Of a stretch of DNA of 64,000 nt, positions 1-7,443 are shown one piece after another (the stretch's first letter is position 1; each line of letters opens with the position of its first letter). The position numbers and the translations under genes are program-made. Source of the stretch: Sungkyunkwania multivorans (GTDB lineage: Bacteria > Bacteroidota > Bacteroidia > Flavobacteriales > Flavobacteriaceae); contig NZ_JBHTJH010000004.1 in the NCBI RefSeq assembly GCF_042675645.1, positions 1 to 64,000 on the forward strand, in the 5' to 3' direction. A model generated the notes under the pieces. That model was given only the letters and a program-made list of their open reading frames with translations. It was not told the origin of the DNA and ran no database searches.

Positions 1-84
1 ACGGCAAAGAGGCCCACAAAATTGGGGCGGGTAGGAGAGAAGATCATTGAAAATGCACAATGGGCCTGCCCGAAAGAATTATAA
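1..84 (+). CDS. Possible C-terminal end of an unidentified gene (partial)
   Basis: Frame 1 is open from the window edge to a TAA at 82-84 and gives 27 residues ending in WACPKEL. The other two forward frames stop earlier (TAG at 32-34; TGA at 48-50). The stop is followed within a few bases by a structured repeat (85-210), as expected at the end of a gene. No family can be assigned from so short a piece. A minus-strand gene starting near 53 and leaving the window is an alternative reading. Confidence 0.3.
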   Translation, partial: TAKRPTKLGRVGEKIIENAQWACPKEL

Positions 85-210
85 GTTAAGGCATTGCACG
101 TAACTTGTATATAAACGCAATGGCGTTTATTTCCTATGTATAAACGTACCCACTAAAATAGCACAATTTTGCGGGCATTGCCGTTTCTAACCGTTAAAAA
201 CAGGTAATTT
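85..210. repeat. Structured intergenic repeat with inverted and direct repeats
   Basis: This stretch holds a perfect inverted repeat ATAAACGC-AATG-GCGTTTAT (111-130). It also has a second partial copy of the TATAAACG motif near 139-146, and two GGCATTGC blocks (90-97 and 174-181) that can pair with each other with one mismatch. GTTAAGG near the left end and TTCTAAC at the right resemble recombination-core half-sites. It lies directly after a possible stop codon. I read it as a dispersed intergenic or cassette-boundary-like element; that identity is inference. The rest of 211-400 shows no gene. Confidence 0.4.
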
Positions 211-310
211 GAATAGCCGATAAACAGGGAGATACACATCATAAATCAGTTCTATATAAAGTTCTTATAGAATTTAAGGACTTTCAATGCTGCTCGGAGA
301 AAAGCGCGAT

Positions 311-360
311 GTAAGCGCTTACAAATGTTTACAAGCGTTTACAAGCGACTACAAACGTTT
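311..360. repeat. Palindrome followed by four 10-bp direct repeats
   Basis: A 12-bp palindrome GTAAGCGCTTAC (311-322) runs into four units of exactly 10 bp (321-360): ACAAATGTTT, ACAAGCGTTT, ACAAGCGACT, ACAAACGTTT. A period near one helical turn would put equivalent bases on one face of the DNA. No gene start is visible next to it, so any regulatory role is a guess. Confidence 0.35.
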
Positions 361-401
361 AAATTTTTCTAATCGGATAGCATCTACGACGACATGCTTA
401 C

Positions 402-431
402 AAAAAAGGAGACCTCCCATTGGAGGCCTCC
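402..431 (-). terminator. Intrinsic terminator of the porin gene
   Basis: On the minus strand a 10-bp stem (GGAGGCCTCC pairing with GGAGACCTCC, one G-U) with a 4-nt loop is followed by six U residues. It sits about 50 bp beyond the stop codon of the porin gene and ends the crcB-side minus-strand block. Confidence 0.85.
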
Positions 432-481
432 GAAAAATTCAAGTAAACACAACCTAAACTTAAACTATATTCTATGTTATA

Positions 482-1558
482 TTAGAACGAGTAAATGGCT
501 GCTAAAGTAAAACTGGCTAGGCTCTTTTGAACGTCATCCAAGTCAGCATTGGGAATGATCTCATTCTCAAAGGAGTCGATTCTCAATTCTGGCTTAAAGG
601 TAAGGCTCCCAACGGCATAACTTCCTGTTAGTGTCGCTGCAAAAACAGAGTCGTCATCCGCACCATCGGCAAAAACGGTAAAATATTCCCCTCTTAACCC
701 AATGGCAAAAGCCTCCGAGGTCTTATATTGAGGATATAAGGCAAGACCGTAGAAGCCGTCACCATCCGTGTCGGCATAGGTCCCGTTAAAACCAAGGTAG
801 AAGTCATCGGTGATATCGCTTCCCGCGGTAAGGTCTACCTGAAAGGTATTCTCTGCCCCAAGCTCTTGCTTTCCATACAAGAAGTTCAGATACGCACTGC
901 TAGCATCTGTTGAGTATCCCAACTGCGCCCCATAGGTGTATAGACTTTCTGGATTGTCCGCCGTTAGGTCTGTTGGGTTCATCACCGATAGCATCGCCGA
1001 CCAGTTATCGTCAATGGCAAAATCAGCCTTTAGACCGGCATGCGAAAACGGTCCGTTGCTAAACATATACGACGTGCTGTAGTTGAAGTTCCCTGTAGGA
1101 GAGATGACCTCGTACCCGAGGTACGTGTTGAAATTACCAAAGGTCAATGTCACGACCTCGCTCACTTTCCAGTATACATACAACTGATTGACGATGTTGG
1201 TAGACCCCACAGGCGAACCAAAGACAGCCTCTTCTCCTCTTGGGCCAAAGACGAGGTCGGCCACAAAGCCTACTTTTTCACCTTCATAGCTGGCGATCAC
1301 ATTGGCCATTCCCAGCGCAAAGCCGTTGGCATTGGCAAAGGAGGTGGGAGGGGCGATAAATATTTCTCCGCCACTACCATCTGGGATGGTTTTGTTTGCC
1401 GAATTGATATTGGCTCTGTAATAGGCATCTACAGATCCACTTAGGCTAAATTTTTGTGCGGGTTCTTCTTCCTCTTGGGAGAAGCCAGTGAAACCGACGA
1501 GTAACACTGCGGTAAAAATTACTTTTTTTACGATCTTTGTGATTGTGATTGTTTTCAT
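482..1558 (-). CDS. Outer-membrane beta-barrel porin of the ammonium locus
   Basis: 358 residues with a signal peptide of about 28 residues ending in GFTGFSQ, then an acidic linker. The rest is alternating beta-strand sequence rich in Gly, Tyr and Asn and ends in a C-terminal Phe, the usual signature of an outer-membrane barrel. It resembles the Bacteroidota porin-like (Bbp2/DUF1597-type) proteins found beside ammonium transporters, and it follows glnK and amtB on the same strand. A role in passing ammonium or small nitrogen compounds through the outer membrane is inference from this context. An 8-bp-arm palindrome lies just upstream (1583-1601). Confidence 0.8.
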   Translation of the reverse strand: MKTITITKIVKKVIFTAVLLVGFTGFSQEEEEPAQKFSLSGSVDAYYRANINSANKTIPDGSGGEIFIAPPTSFANANGFALGMANVIASYEGEKVGFVADLVFGPRGEEAVFGSPVGSTNIVNQLYVYWKVSEVVTLTFGNFNTYLGYEVISPTGNFNYSTSYMFSNGPFSHAGLKADFAIDDNWSAMLSVMNPTDLTADNPESLYTYGAQLGYSTDASSAYLNFLYGKQELGAENTFQVDLTAGSDITDDFYLGFNGTYADTDGDGFYGLALYPQYKTSEAFAIGLRGEYFTVFADGADDDSVFAATLTGSYAVGSLTFKPELRIDSFENEIIPNADLDDVQKSLASFTLAAIYSF

Positions 1559-1582
1559 AATTGGGTAATCAAATAGTTTGTA

Positions 1583-1601
1583 GTTTGATCGTTGATCAAA
1601 C
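1583..1601. promoter_or_regulatory. Operator-like inverted repeat upstream of the porin gene
   Basis: GTTTGATC-GTT-GATCAAAC is a perfect inverted repeat with 8-bp arms and a 3-bp spacer, 25 bp upstream of the porin ATG. The half-site TTGAT resembles FNR-type half-sites, but the spacing is 5 instead of 4. The regulator is unknown. Confidence 0.45.
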
Positions 1602-1651
1602 GGTTACGTTTCGTTTTTGTAATTCAAGCTTTCCCATAGAAAATGATCTCA

Positions 1652-1700
1652 CTTTTCCCGGAGTGCTCTGCCAAGCACTCCGGTCTTTTTATGGGAAAAG
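1652..1700. terminator. Strong hairpin between amtB and the porin gene
   Basis: A perfect 10-bp stem CCGGAGTGCT/AGCACTCCGG (1658-1667, 1674-1683) has a 6-nt loop. The T-run (TCTTTTT, 1684-1690) lies on the plus side, whereas both flanking genes are on the minus strand. On the minus strand the stem is followed by GGGAAAAG. It may therefore stabilise or attenuate the amtB message instead of fully terminating it, or terminate antisense transcription. An outer pair CTTTTCCC/GGGAAAAG allows an alternative fold. Confidence 0.5.
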
Positions 1701-1716
1701 CAGTGGTTGTTATTGG

Positions 1717-2967
1717 TTAGGACATTTGGTCTAAAGTAAAGTCTGGATAAGCATCCATACCGTGCTCGTGAATATCCAGGCCTTCTACCTCTTCTTCTTT
1801 GCTTACGCGCAATCCTATCGTCTTCTTTATAGTAAAGAGGAATAAGAATGCGGTGACCACACAGAATGCTCCGATGATACCTACGCCTGCGAGTTGCACT
1901 AGAAATTGGTTCAAGCTTGCCAATTCTCCAAATATTCCTACGGCCAAGGTGCCCCAAATACCGCATATCAGGTGAACGGCGATAGCACCTACCGGGTCGT
2001 CCAATTTCAATTTGTCTATCAAGGCAACACCCAATACGATGATCACCCCTGCAATCAGGCCGATCAAAATAGCATCGGTAATGCCCATTTTATCTGCACC
2101 AGCGGTGATTCCTACCAGACCTCCAAGAATTCCGTTCAAGAACATGGTGAGGTCGTAGTTCTTATATAATATTGTTGACATAAAAAAGGAGGCGAGTCCA
2201 CCGGCAGCTGCTGCCAAACAGGTGGTGACCAAGACAAGAGAGGTCAATCCAGGATCTGCAGATAATACAGAACCACCGTTAAATCCAAACCAACCTAGCC
2301 AAAGGATCAATACCCCGGCGGTCGCCAATGGAATATTATGTCCAGGAATGGCTTTTGGTTTACCATCTTTGCCAAATTTGCCGATCCTTGCGCCTAGCAA
2401 TGCCACAGCGACCAAGGCAGCCCATCCGCCAACGGAGTGTACCAAAGTGGATCCTGCAAAGTCATAGAATCCCCAGCCATCTAGGAAGCCAGTTCCCCAT
2501 TTCCATGAGCCTACTATTGGATATACCAATCCTACGTAAAGGATGGTGAATAGCATAAAGCTTGGAAGTTTGATTCGTTCTGCGACTGCCCCAGAGACGA
2601 TGGTCGCGGCAGTGGCGGCGAACATCCCTTGAAAGAGAAAGTCGGTCCAGTAGGTGTAACCAGCGTTATAGGACAAGTCCAGAGCTCCTTCTACAGTCGG
2701 GGCGCTGAGTCCAAAAAGATCAACAAAGTAATCGGGGAGTACGCCACCCAGTGAAAAGCTTCCTGGATACATTAGGTTAAAACCTACCAAAGCATACAGG
2801 ATCAACCCGATGGTGATAATAAAGATATTTTTGAATAGAATGTTAATGGTGTTCTTTTGTCTGGTGAGCCCTATCTCTAAAAAGGCAAAGCCCAAGTGCA
2901 TAAAAAAGACAAGTCCTGTACAGATCATCATCCATACGTTGTCTACTGTGCTTACTGTCGTTTCCAT
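1717..2967 (-). CDS. amtB: Ammonium transporter, Amt family
   Basis: 416 residues with about eleven hydrophobic segments. The two pore histidines of the family are recognisable in the segments FAGSTLVHSVGG and AIAVHLICGIWGT, and the conserved stretch LGWFGFNGGS is present. It moves ammonium/ammonia across the inner membrane. glnK lies 61 bp upstream on the same strand, the classic pairing in which GlnK plugs AmtB when nitrogen is plentiful. The C-terminal tail HEHGMDAYPDFTLDQMS is the cytoplasmic end. Length and motifs are normal for the family, and the identification is firm. Confidence 0.96.
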   Translation of the reverse strand: METTVSTVDNVWMMICTGLVFFMHLGFAFLEIGLTRQKNTINILFKNIFIITIGLILYALVGFNLMYPGSFSLGGVLPDYFVDLFGLSAPTVEGALDLSYNAGYTYWTDFLFQGMFAATAATIVSGAVAERIKLPSFMLFTILYVGLVYPIVGSWKWGTGFLDGWGFYDFAGSTLVHSVGGWAALVAVALLGARIGKFGKDGKPKAIPGHNIPLATAGVLILWLGWFGFNGGSVLSADPGLTSLVLVTTCLAAAAGGLASFFMSTILYKNYDLTMFLNGILGGLVGITAGADKMGITDAILIGLIAGVIIVLGVALIDKLKLDDPVGAIAVHLICGIWGTLAVGIFGELASLNQFLVQLAGVGIIGAFCVVTAFLFLFTIKKTIGLRVSKEEEVEGLDIHEHGMDAYPDFTLDQMS

Positions 2968-3028
2968 AGTAATTTGATAATGTTAGTTGTTGCGATGCGA
3001 ATGCATCTTTTAGTGTTTAGTTGTTGGT

Positions 3029-3367
3029 TTACTGAAGTGAAGGTTTTCCGGTTTCCTTGGTTCGGATACGATAGGCTTCCTGCACGTCGCTCACAAAGAT
3101 CTTCCCATCGCCCACGTTTCCAGTTTGGGCGGAGTCTAAAATGGCGTTTACCGTACGATCAAGAAATTCATCCGAAACAACGATCTCTAAATACCTTCGC
3201 TGAATGTCGGCAGTGCTATAGCTGATACCGCGATAGACATGGCCTTTGGTTTCATTGCCGACGCCGGTAACATCCCAGTAGCTGAAGAATGTTACATCTA
3301 CTTGATGAAGTGCGTCCCTAACTTCATCAAATTTGGATTTTCTAATGATTGCTTCTACTTTTTTCAT
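3029..3367 (-). CDS. glnK: PII nitrogen regulatory protein
   Basis: 112 residues when started at the MKKVEAIIRKSKF methionine (ATG at 3367); the longer open frame adds 27 residues that do not fit the family. The B-loop TGNVGDGKIFV and C-terminal RIRTKETG are conserved. The T-loop reads TGVGNETKGHVYRGISY, with a tyrosine (Y50) matching the uridylylation site of enteric PII. The WDVTGVGNE segment differs from the enteric GFGRQKGH, and the loop is one residue shorter overall. It senses 2-oxoglutarate and ATP/ADP and gates AmtB, encoded immediately downstream. Confidence 0.95.
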   Translation of the reverse strand: MKKVEAIIRKSKFDEVRDALHQVDVTFFSYWDVTGVGNETKGHVYRGISYSTADIQRRYLEIVVSDEFLDRTVNAILDSAQTGNVGDGKIFVSDVQEAYRIRTKETGKPSLQ

Positions 3368-3452
3368 AATTGAATTTTGATAGGCTAAAACTATGTTAAA
3401 AATAGTTACCCTCAAAAAATAGGGGGTATGTGCAAGTATTTTTATCAATTAG

Positions 3453-3482
3453 AAAAAAACCACCCCTATAAAATTAGGGGTG
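3453..3482 (-). terminator. Intrinsic terminator downstream of crcB
   Basis: Minus-strand stem CACCCCTA/TAGGGGTG with a 6-nt loop is followed by seven U residues (3459 to 3453). It lies between crcB and glnK, so it separates the fluoride-channel transcript from the ammonium operon. Confidence 0.8.
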
Positions 3483-3576
3483 TATAAATTTAGTATGATA
3501 ATATTGCTATATATGCATTCGTTTTTTGAGGTTATAACGCACTCAAATCTGCAATCATTCGATCTCATTTTTTTAC

Positions 3577-3588
3577 GAAAACGTTTTC
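3577..3588. promoter_or_regulatory. 12-bp palindrome between crcB and glnK
   Basis: GAAAACGTTTTC is a perfect palindrome in the 270-bp gap between crcB and glnK. It resembles LacI-family operators in form, but no such regulator is in the window. It is more than 200 bp upstream of the glnK start, so a link to glnK is uncertain. Confidence 0.3.
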
Positions 3589-3638
3589 ATAACAAAACGA
3601 TCAAACGCAATGAATTTTGAAATAAGAAAGGGAGGGTG

Positions 3639-4010
3639 TTACCATAGTTTTGCAAGCTCCATGCCTCCAAAGACGGCAAGAAAGCCAATGACGAAACTAC
3701 CAATGGTATACACCGCAAAAGTTATAAGATCCCCAGCCTTTAAGAAGACATGATTTTCATAGGCAAATGCTGAGAAGGTGGTGAATCCACCACAAAAGCC
3801 GGTAGCAAGTAGCAATGTGTAGTTTTGTGAAAGAGCTTCGTGTTTTGCCGCGAGACCAAGGATGATGCCTATAAGAAGACTCCCAAGAATGTTGGCCAAA
3901 AAGGTGCCGTACGGAATACCATCCTCTGGGCTGTTCAGAAATTTGCCGATGGTAAAGCGCAAAACGCTTCCAAAGCCACCACCAATAAAAACCAAGACCA
4001 ACTGTTTCAT
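3639..4010 (-). CDS. crcB: Fluoride efflux channel CrcB/FluC
   Basis: 123 residues when started at MKQLVLVFIGGGFG (ATG at 4010); an in-frame ATG eight codons earlier gives a less typical N-terminus. The family motifs GGGFGSVLRF, NILGSLLIGI and GFCGGFTTFSAFAYE are clear, with four hydrophobic segments. The protein dimerises in the inner membrane to export fluoride. It is transcribed alone, with a terminator at 3453-3482. I see no fluoride-riboswitch-like element upstream. Confidence 0.93.
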   Translation of the reverse strand: MKQLVLVFIGGGFGSVLRFTIGKFLNSPEDGIPYGTFLANILGSLLIGIILGLAAKHEALSQNYTLLLATGFCGGFTTFSAFAYENHVFLKAGDLITFAVYTIGSFVIGFLAVFGGMELAKLW

Positions 4011-4083
4011 GCGATAAAGAGTTCCTTGCGACAAATATAGCTTTTCCTGCGATTGTCGCTACCAAAAGTAATACAAAAGAAAA

Positions 4084-4112
4084 AGCCCTAACAAACGAGG
4101 TTGTTTAGGGCT
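4084..4112 (-). terminator. Intrinsic terminator of the SRPBCC/GyrI-like gene
   Basis: The minus strand reads AGCCCTAAACAAC, a short loop, then GTTTGTTAGGGCT and a U-rich run. The arms pair with one small slip. It lies about 90 bp beyond the stop of the gene at 4200-5243. Confidence 0.75.
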
Positions 4113-4118
4113 CTTATC

Positions 4119-4189
4119 GTGTTGGTAACCTGACTGCCTATCCTCCGTACTAGACTTCGGAAGGCGGGCCGTCAGGCAAGTTGCAACAG
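4119..4189. repeat. Imperfect palindromic intergenic element
   Basis: About 70 bp able to fold into one long cruciform. Outer pairs are TGTTG/CAACA and CCTGAC/GTCAGG, and the inner arms CCTCCG and CGGAAGG flank an apex near TACTAGACT. It sits between a gene and its terminator. The form is that of small dispersed palindromic repeats of bacteria; copy number cannot be judged here. Confidence 0.45.
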
Positions 4190-4199
4190 CCTGTTACGA

Positions 4200-5243
4200 T
4201 CATTGCGCTTTTAGCGGATAGTAGACATCCGTCTGTATTTCTATGGGCTTCACCGACGCCGGATCATTGACATACATCTCATAGACAACACCCGTTGGCA
4301 CTAGATTGTTCTCCTTCAGGTATTTTTCGATAGCCATATGCGCTTCCTGGTCGCCATTGCCGTAATTCCCGTACTTAGAGATGGTCACTACCTCACCTGC
4401 TGGCATATCCATTTTTTGCATTCCCTTTCCAGGTACCAGATCCTTATAAAGAAAAACACCTATCATAAATTCAGATTCACCTGTTTCCTCATTCCAGCTT
4501 GTAAAGATGGCTCCAGGCATATAATCATCACCATAGTTTAGGCCAGCTTCCGCTACATATTTTCCTGCTTTCGGCAGCGATTCCTCAAAGGCTTTGGTCA
4601 TTTCAGCATGGTCGATCTTGGTCTTGTGCGCGATACCGATAAATTTCTGTGCATCCTGAGTTTTTTTGGAGATATCACCTAATTTGAAAGCTTTCATGGC
4701 AGCATATTCCTTGGCTTGGATCTGTGTAACGCTGTCCAATTTTTCCAAACCTCTTTCAAACATAGGCCCCATCATAGCATCATAACCACCACTAATGGCG
4801 CTGAATATCTTAAAGATATAAGGGGTGTTCTCTGATTTGATTCCCCAGGTGACCTCAGTGCCGCCATCTTTAGGTTCGAACTTCCAGAAACCCTCGGATG
4901 ATCCGAAGCCCTCAAAGGTCATCTCGTTTTTAATGGCAGCGTTTTCTTTGGCTTCCACCATTTTCATGCTTCCATTACCATCTTTACCACTCCAGCTATA
5001 GGATGCTCCTGTGCCTTTGGTCTGGTCTCCATAAGAGAAGGTCATGCTTGGGTCTTGCTCTAACCAAGGTCCCCAAGCTTCCCAGTTCTTGTAATCACTT
5101 ACATTATTGTAAACAACTTCCACTGGTGCTTCCAGCGTTCTTGTACGCGAAACTTCATATTCGCTGGGTTGTGTGGCTGCATAAATAAGAAATCCAACCA
5201 CCACCACTACGATCAGAAGCAGTAGATACTTTAAAATTTTCAT
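4200..5243 (-). CDS. Membrane-anchored SRPBCC protein with a GyrI-like C-terminal domain
   Basis: 347 residues. Residues 3-22 form one hydrophobic anchor. Residues of about 30-170 match the SRPBCC (polyketide cyclase/START-like) fold, with the family pattern RTLEAPVEVVYNNVSDYKNWEAWGPW near its start. Residues of about 185-347 look like the GyrI-like/AraC effector-binding domain (GEVVTISKYGNYG, then PIEIQTDVYYPL). Both domains are small-molecule-binding cups; the ligand is unknown. It is transcribed alone and divergently from the peptidase gene at 5355. Confidence 0.8.
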   Translation of the reverse strand: MKILKYLLLLIVVVVVGFLIYAATQPSEYEVSRTRTLEAPVEVVYNNVSDYKNWEAWGPWLEQDPSMTFSYGDQTKGTGASYSWSGKDGNGSMKMVEAKENAAIKNEMTFEGFGSSEGFWKFEPKDGGTEVTWGIKSENTPYIFKIFSAISGGYDAMMGPMFERGLEKLDSVTQIQAKEYAAMKAFKLGDISKKTQDAQKFIGIAHKTKIDHAEMTKAFEESLPKAGKYVAEAGLNYGDDYMPGAIFTSWNEETGESEFMIGVFLYKDLVPGKGMQKMDMPAGEVVTISKYGNYGNGDQEAHMAIEKYLKENNLVPTGVVYEMYVNDPASVKPIEIQTDVYYPLKAQ

Positions 5244-5294
5244 CGTTTATTTATTTTGGGTTGTTAGTATAGCTAAAGTACGAATTTTTCAAGT

Positions 5295-5327
5295 TTTCAG
5301 ATGTTTCATTGGGAATATGTACATTTG
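5295..5327 (+). promoter_or_regulatory. Candidate promoter for the M49 peptidase gene
   Basis: TACATTTG at 5320-5327 fits the Bacteroidota -7 box TAnnTTTG. TTTC lies 21 bp upstream, one mismatch from the -33 box. Transcription would begin near 5333, leaving about 20 nt before the ATG at 5355, which supports that start. Confidence 0.55.
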
Positions 5328-5354
5328 TTTTGCCTAAAACTAAAAATTAAACAA

Positions 5355-7385
5355 ATGAGAGCAATAAAAGGATTGTGGAGCTTGTCTTTGGGACTCGCTC
5401 TGATGATCTCTTGTGTAGAAAACACCAAGGAGAGCGTCGAGAAGAAACCTGTTAAAAAGGTTGCGTTTGACTATACGGTGGATCAATTCGCCGATCTAAA
5501 GATCTTGAGATATCAAATACCTGGCTGGGAAGACCTTAGCCTTAAAGAACAAAAACTGGTCTATTATCTCACGCAGGCGGGTCTCGCCGGTAGAGATATC
5601 ATGTGGGATCAGAATTACAGACATAATTTGACCATCCGCAAGGCGTTGGAAAATATATATACTTCCTACAATGGCGACAAGAATACCGAGGCATGGAAAA
5701 ATTTTGAGACCTATCTGAAGCGTGTTTGGTTCTCTAATGGGATTCATCATCACTATTCTACCGATAAGATGAAGCCAGATTTTTCAAGGGAATACCTCCA
5801 AGAGCTCCTGGCGGCTACTCAGACTACGCTAGAAGGGGAAGCATTTGAGGTGATATTCAATGATCAAGATGCTAAGAAGGTGAATTTGTCCAAGGATGTT
5901 GACAATGTGCTGGCTTCTGCGGTTAATTTTTATGGCCCAGATGTAACTGCCGATGATGTTGCCGCTTTCTATGCGGAAAAAAAGAAAAATATCGATCCAG
6001 ACAAACCAATCGAGTTAGGGCTCAATTCAACGCTGGTAAAAGAAAACGGCCAGTTGGTAGAAAAGGTTTGGAAGAGCGGTGGTACCTATGGCACAGCGAT
6101 CGACAAGATCATTTATTGGTTAGAAAAGGCACAGACGGTGGCACACGATGAAACTCAGGCAAAACAATTGGGATTGCTCATCGATTATTATGCCACTGGC
6201 GACCTCAAAACTTGGGATGACTATAATATCGTATGGGCGACCAATACCGCTGGGAATATCGATTATATCAATGGATTTATTGAAGTATACAACGATCCGG
6301 TAGGCTATAGAGGTTCTTATGAGACCATTGTGGAGATCAAGGACTTTGATATGTCCGCAAAAATGGCTGTGCTGTCTGAAAATGCGCAATGGTTTGAAGA
6401 CAATGCGCCACTGATGCAAGAACACAAAAAGGACAATGTAGTTGGTGTTTCGTACAAGACGGTGAATGTTGCAGGTGAAGCTGGAGATGCTTCTCCAAGC
6501 ACTCCGATAGGGGTTAATCTGCCAAATAACAATTGGATTCGTCAACAACATGGTTCCAAATCGGTATCGCTTGGAAACATTATCGAGGCCTATAACAATG
6601 CAGGAAGTAGCGGAAGGCTGGAAGAGTTTGCGCATGACGAAGAAGAGGTGGAACTGGAGAAGAAGTACGGGCAATTGGCCGACAAGCTACACACCGCCTT
6701 GCATGAAGTTGTCGGACATGCTTCAGGACAAATAAACCCTGGAGTCGGTACGCCAAAGGAAACACTGAAAAATTACGCTTCTACTTTAGAAGAAGGAAGA
6801 GCGGACTTGGTAGGCCTGTATTATTTGATGGATCCCAAGTTACAAGAATTGGGCTTGGTAGAGGATTGGGAAGCTGTTGGGAAGGCAGCTTACGATGGCT
6901 ACATCCGAAATGGTCTGATGACCCAATTGATTCGTTTGAATCTAGGGGAAGATGTAGAGGAATCGCACATGCGTAATCGTCAATGGGTAAGTGCCTGGGT
7001 GTTTGAAAAAGGGAAGGCTGACAATGTTATTTCTAAGGTCACCCGTGATGGTAAGACCTATTATAATGTAAATGACTATGCCAAATTAAGGGCGCTCTTT
7101 GGCGAATTGCTTAAAGAAACCCAACGTATAAAATCGGAAGGCGATTTCGCTGCTGCGCAATCCTTGGTAGAAGACTATGGGGTGAAGGTGGACCAGGAGG
7201 TTCACAAGGAAGTGCTTGAGCGAAACAAAAAGTTCAAGTCAGCACCGTACAGTGGTTTTGTGAATCCTGTATTGGTGCCCGAAACAAATGATGCCGGAGA
7301 GATCACAGCGATCAAGGTAACACAGCCTGCGAGTTTTGAGGAGCAGATGTTGATGTATGCGAAGGAATATGGGACTCTGGAATAA
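5355..7385 (+). CDS. Dipeptidyl-peptidase III-type metallopeptidase (family M49), lipoprotein
   Basis: 676 residues from the ATG at 5355; the upstream in-frame ATG at 5301 precedes the likely promoter. The N-terminus is a lipoprotein signal with lipobox LMISC. The catalytic motif HEVVGH (H450-H455) has the HEXXGH form unique to M49, and EEGRADLVGL (E479/E480) supplies the third zinc ligand. Such enzymes remove dipeptides from the N-termini of short peptides. Here the lipobox suggests an envelope location facing the periplasm or cell surface. A terminator at 7410-7434 follows. Confidence 0.92.
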   Translation: MRAIKGLWSLSLGLALMISCVENTKESVEKKPVKKVAFDYTVDQFADLKILRYQIPGWEDLSLKEQKLVYYLTQAGLAGRDIMWDQNYRHNLTIRKALENIYTSYNGDKNTEAWKNFETYLKRVWFSNGIHHHYSTDKMKPDFSREYLQELLAATQTTLEGEAFEVIFNDQDAKKVNLSKDVDNVLASAVNFYGPDVTADDVAAFYAEKKKNIDPDKPIELGLNSTLVKENGQLVEKVWKSGGTYGTAIDKIIYWLEKAQTVAHDETQAKQLGLLIDYYATGDLKTWDDYNIVWATNTAGNIDYINGFIEVYNDPVGYRGSYETIVEIKDFDMSAKMAVLSENAQWFEDNAPLMQEHKKDNVVGVSYKTVNVAGEAGDASPSTPIGVNLPNNNWIRQQHGSKSVSLGNIIEAYNNAGSSGRLEEFAHDEEEVELEKKYGQLADKLHTALHEVVGHASGQINPGVGTPKETLKNYASTLEEGRADLVGLYYLMDPKLQELGLVEDWEAVGKAAYDGYIRNGLMTQLIRLNLGEDVEESHMRNRQWVSAWVFEKGKADNVISKVTRDGKTYYNVNDYAKLRALFGELLKETQRIKSEGDFAAAQSLVEDYGVKVDQEVHKEVLERNKKFKSAPYSGFVNPVLVPETNDAGEITAIKVTQPASFEEQMLMYAKEYGTLE

Positions 7386-7409
7386 TAAAAGATCAAGATG
7401 TTGAATAAA

Positions 7410-7434
7410 AACCCGCCAATTGGCGGGTTTTTCG
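7410..7434. terminator. Bidirectional terminator
   Basis: AACCCGCCAATTGGCGGGTT is a 20-bp perfect palindrome flanked by A-runs and T-runs. It can end the M49 gene (plus) and the converging gene at 7444-8280 (minus). Confidence 0.9.
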
Positions 7435-7443
7435 GTCTGGAGT

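Noticed and set aside
1040..1444. 134-residue plus-strand ORF opposite the porin gene
   Set aside because: It is antisense to a gene with a clear signal peptide and barrel pattern, and it lacks any recognisable domain.
3367..3639. Fluoride riboswitch upstream of crcB or elsewhere in this gap
   Set aside because: The gap lies downstream of crcB and holds only its terminator and a palindrome. The sequence upstream of crcB (4011-4083) shows no such fold.
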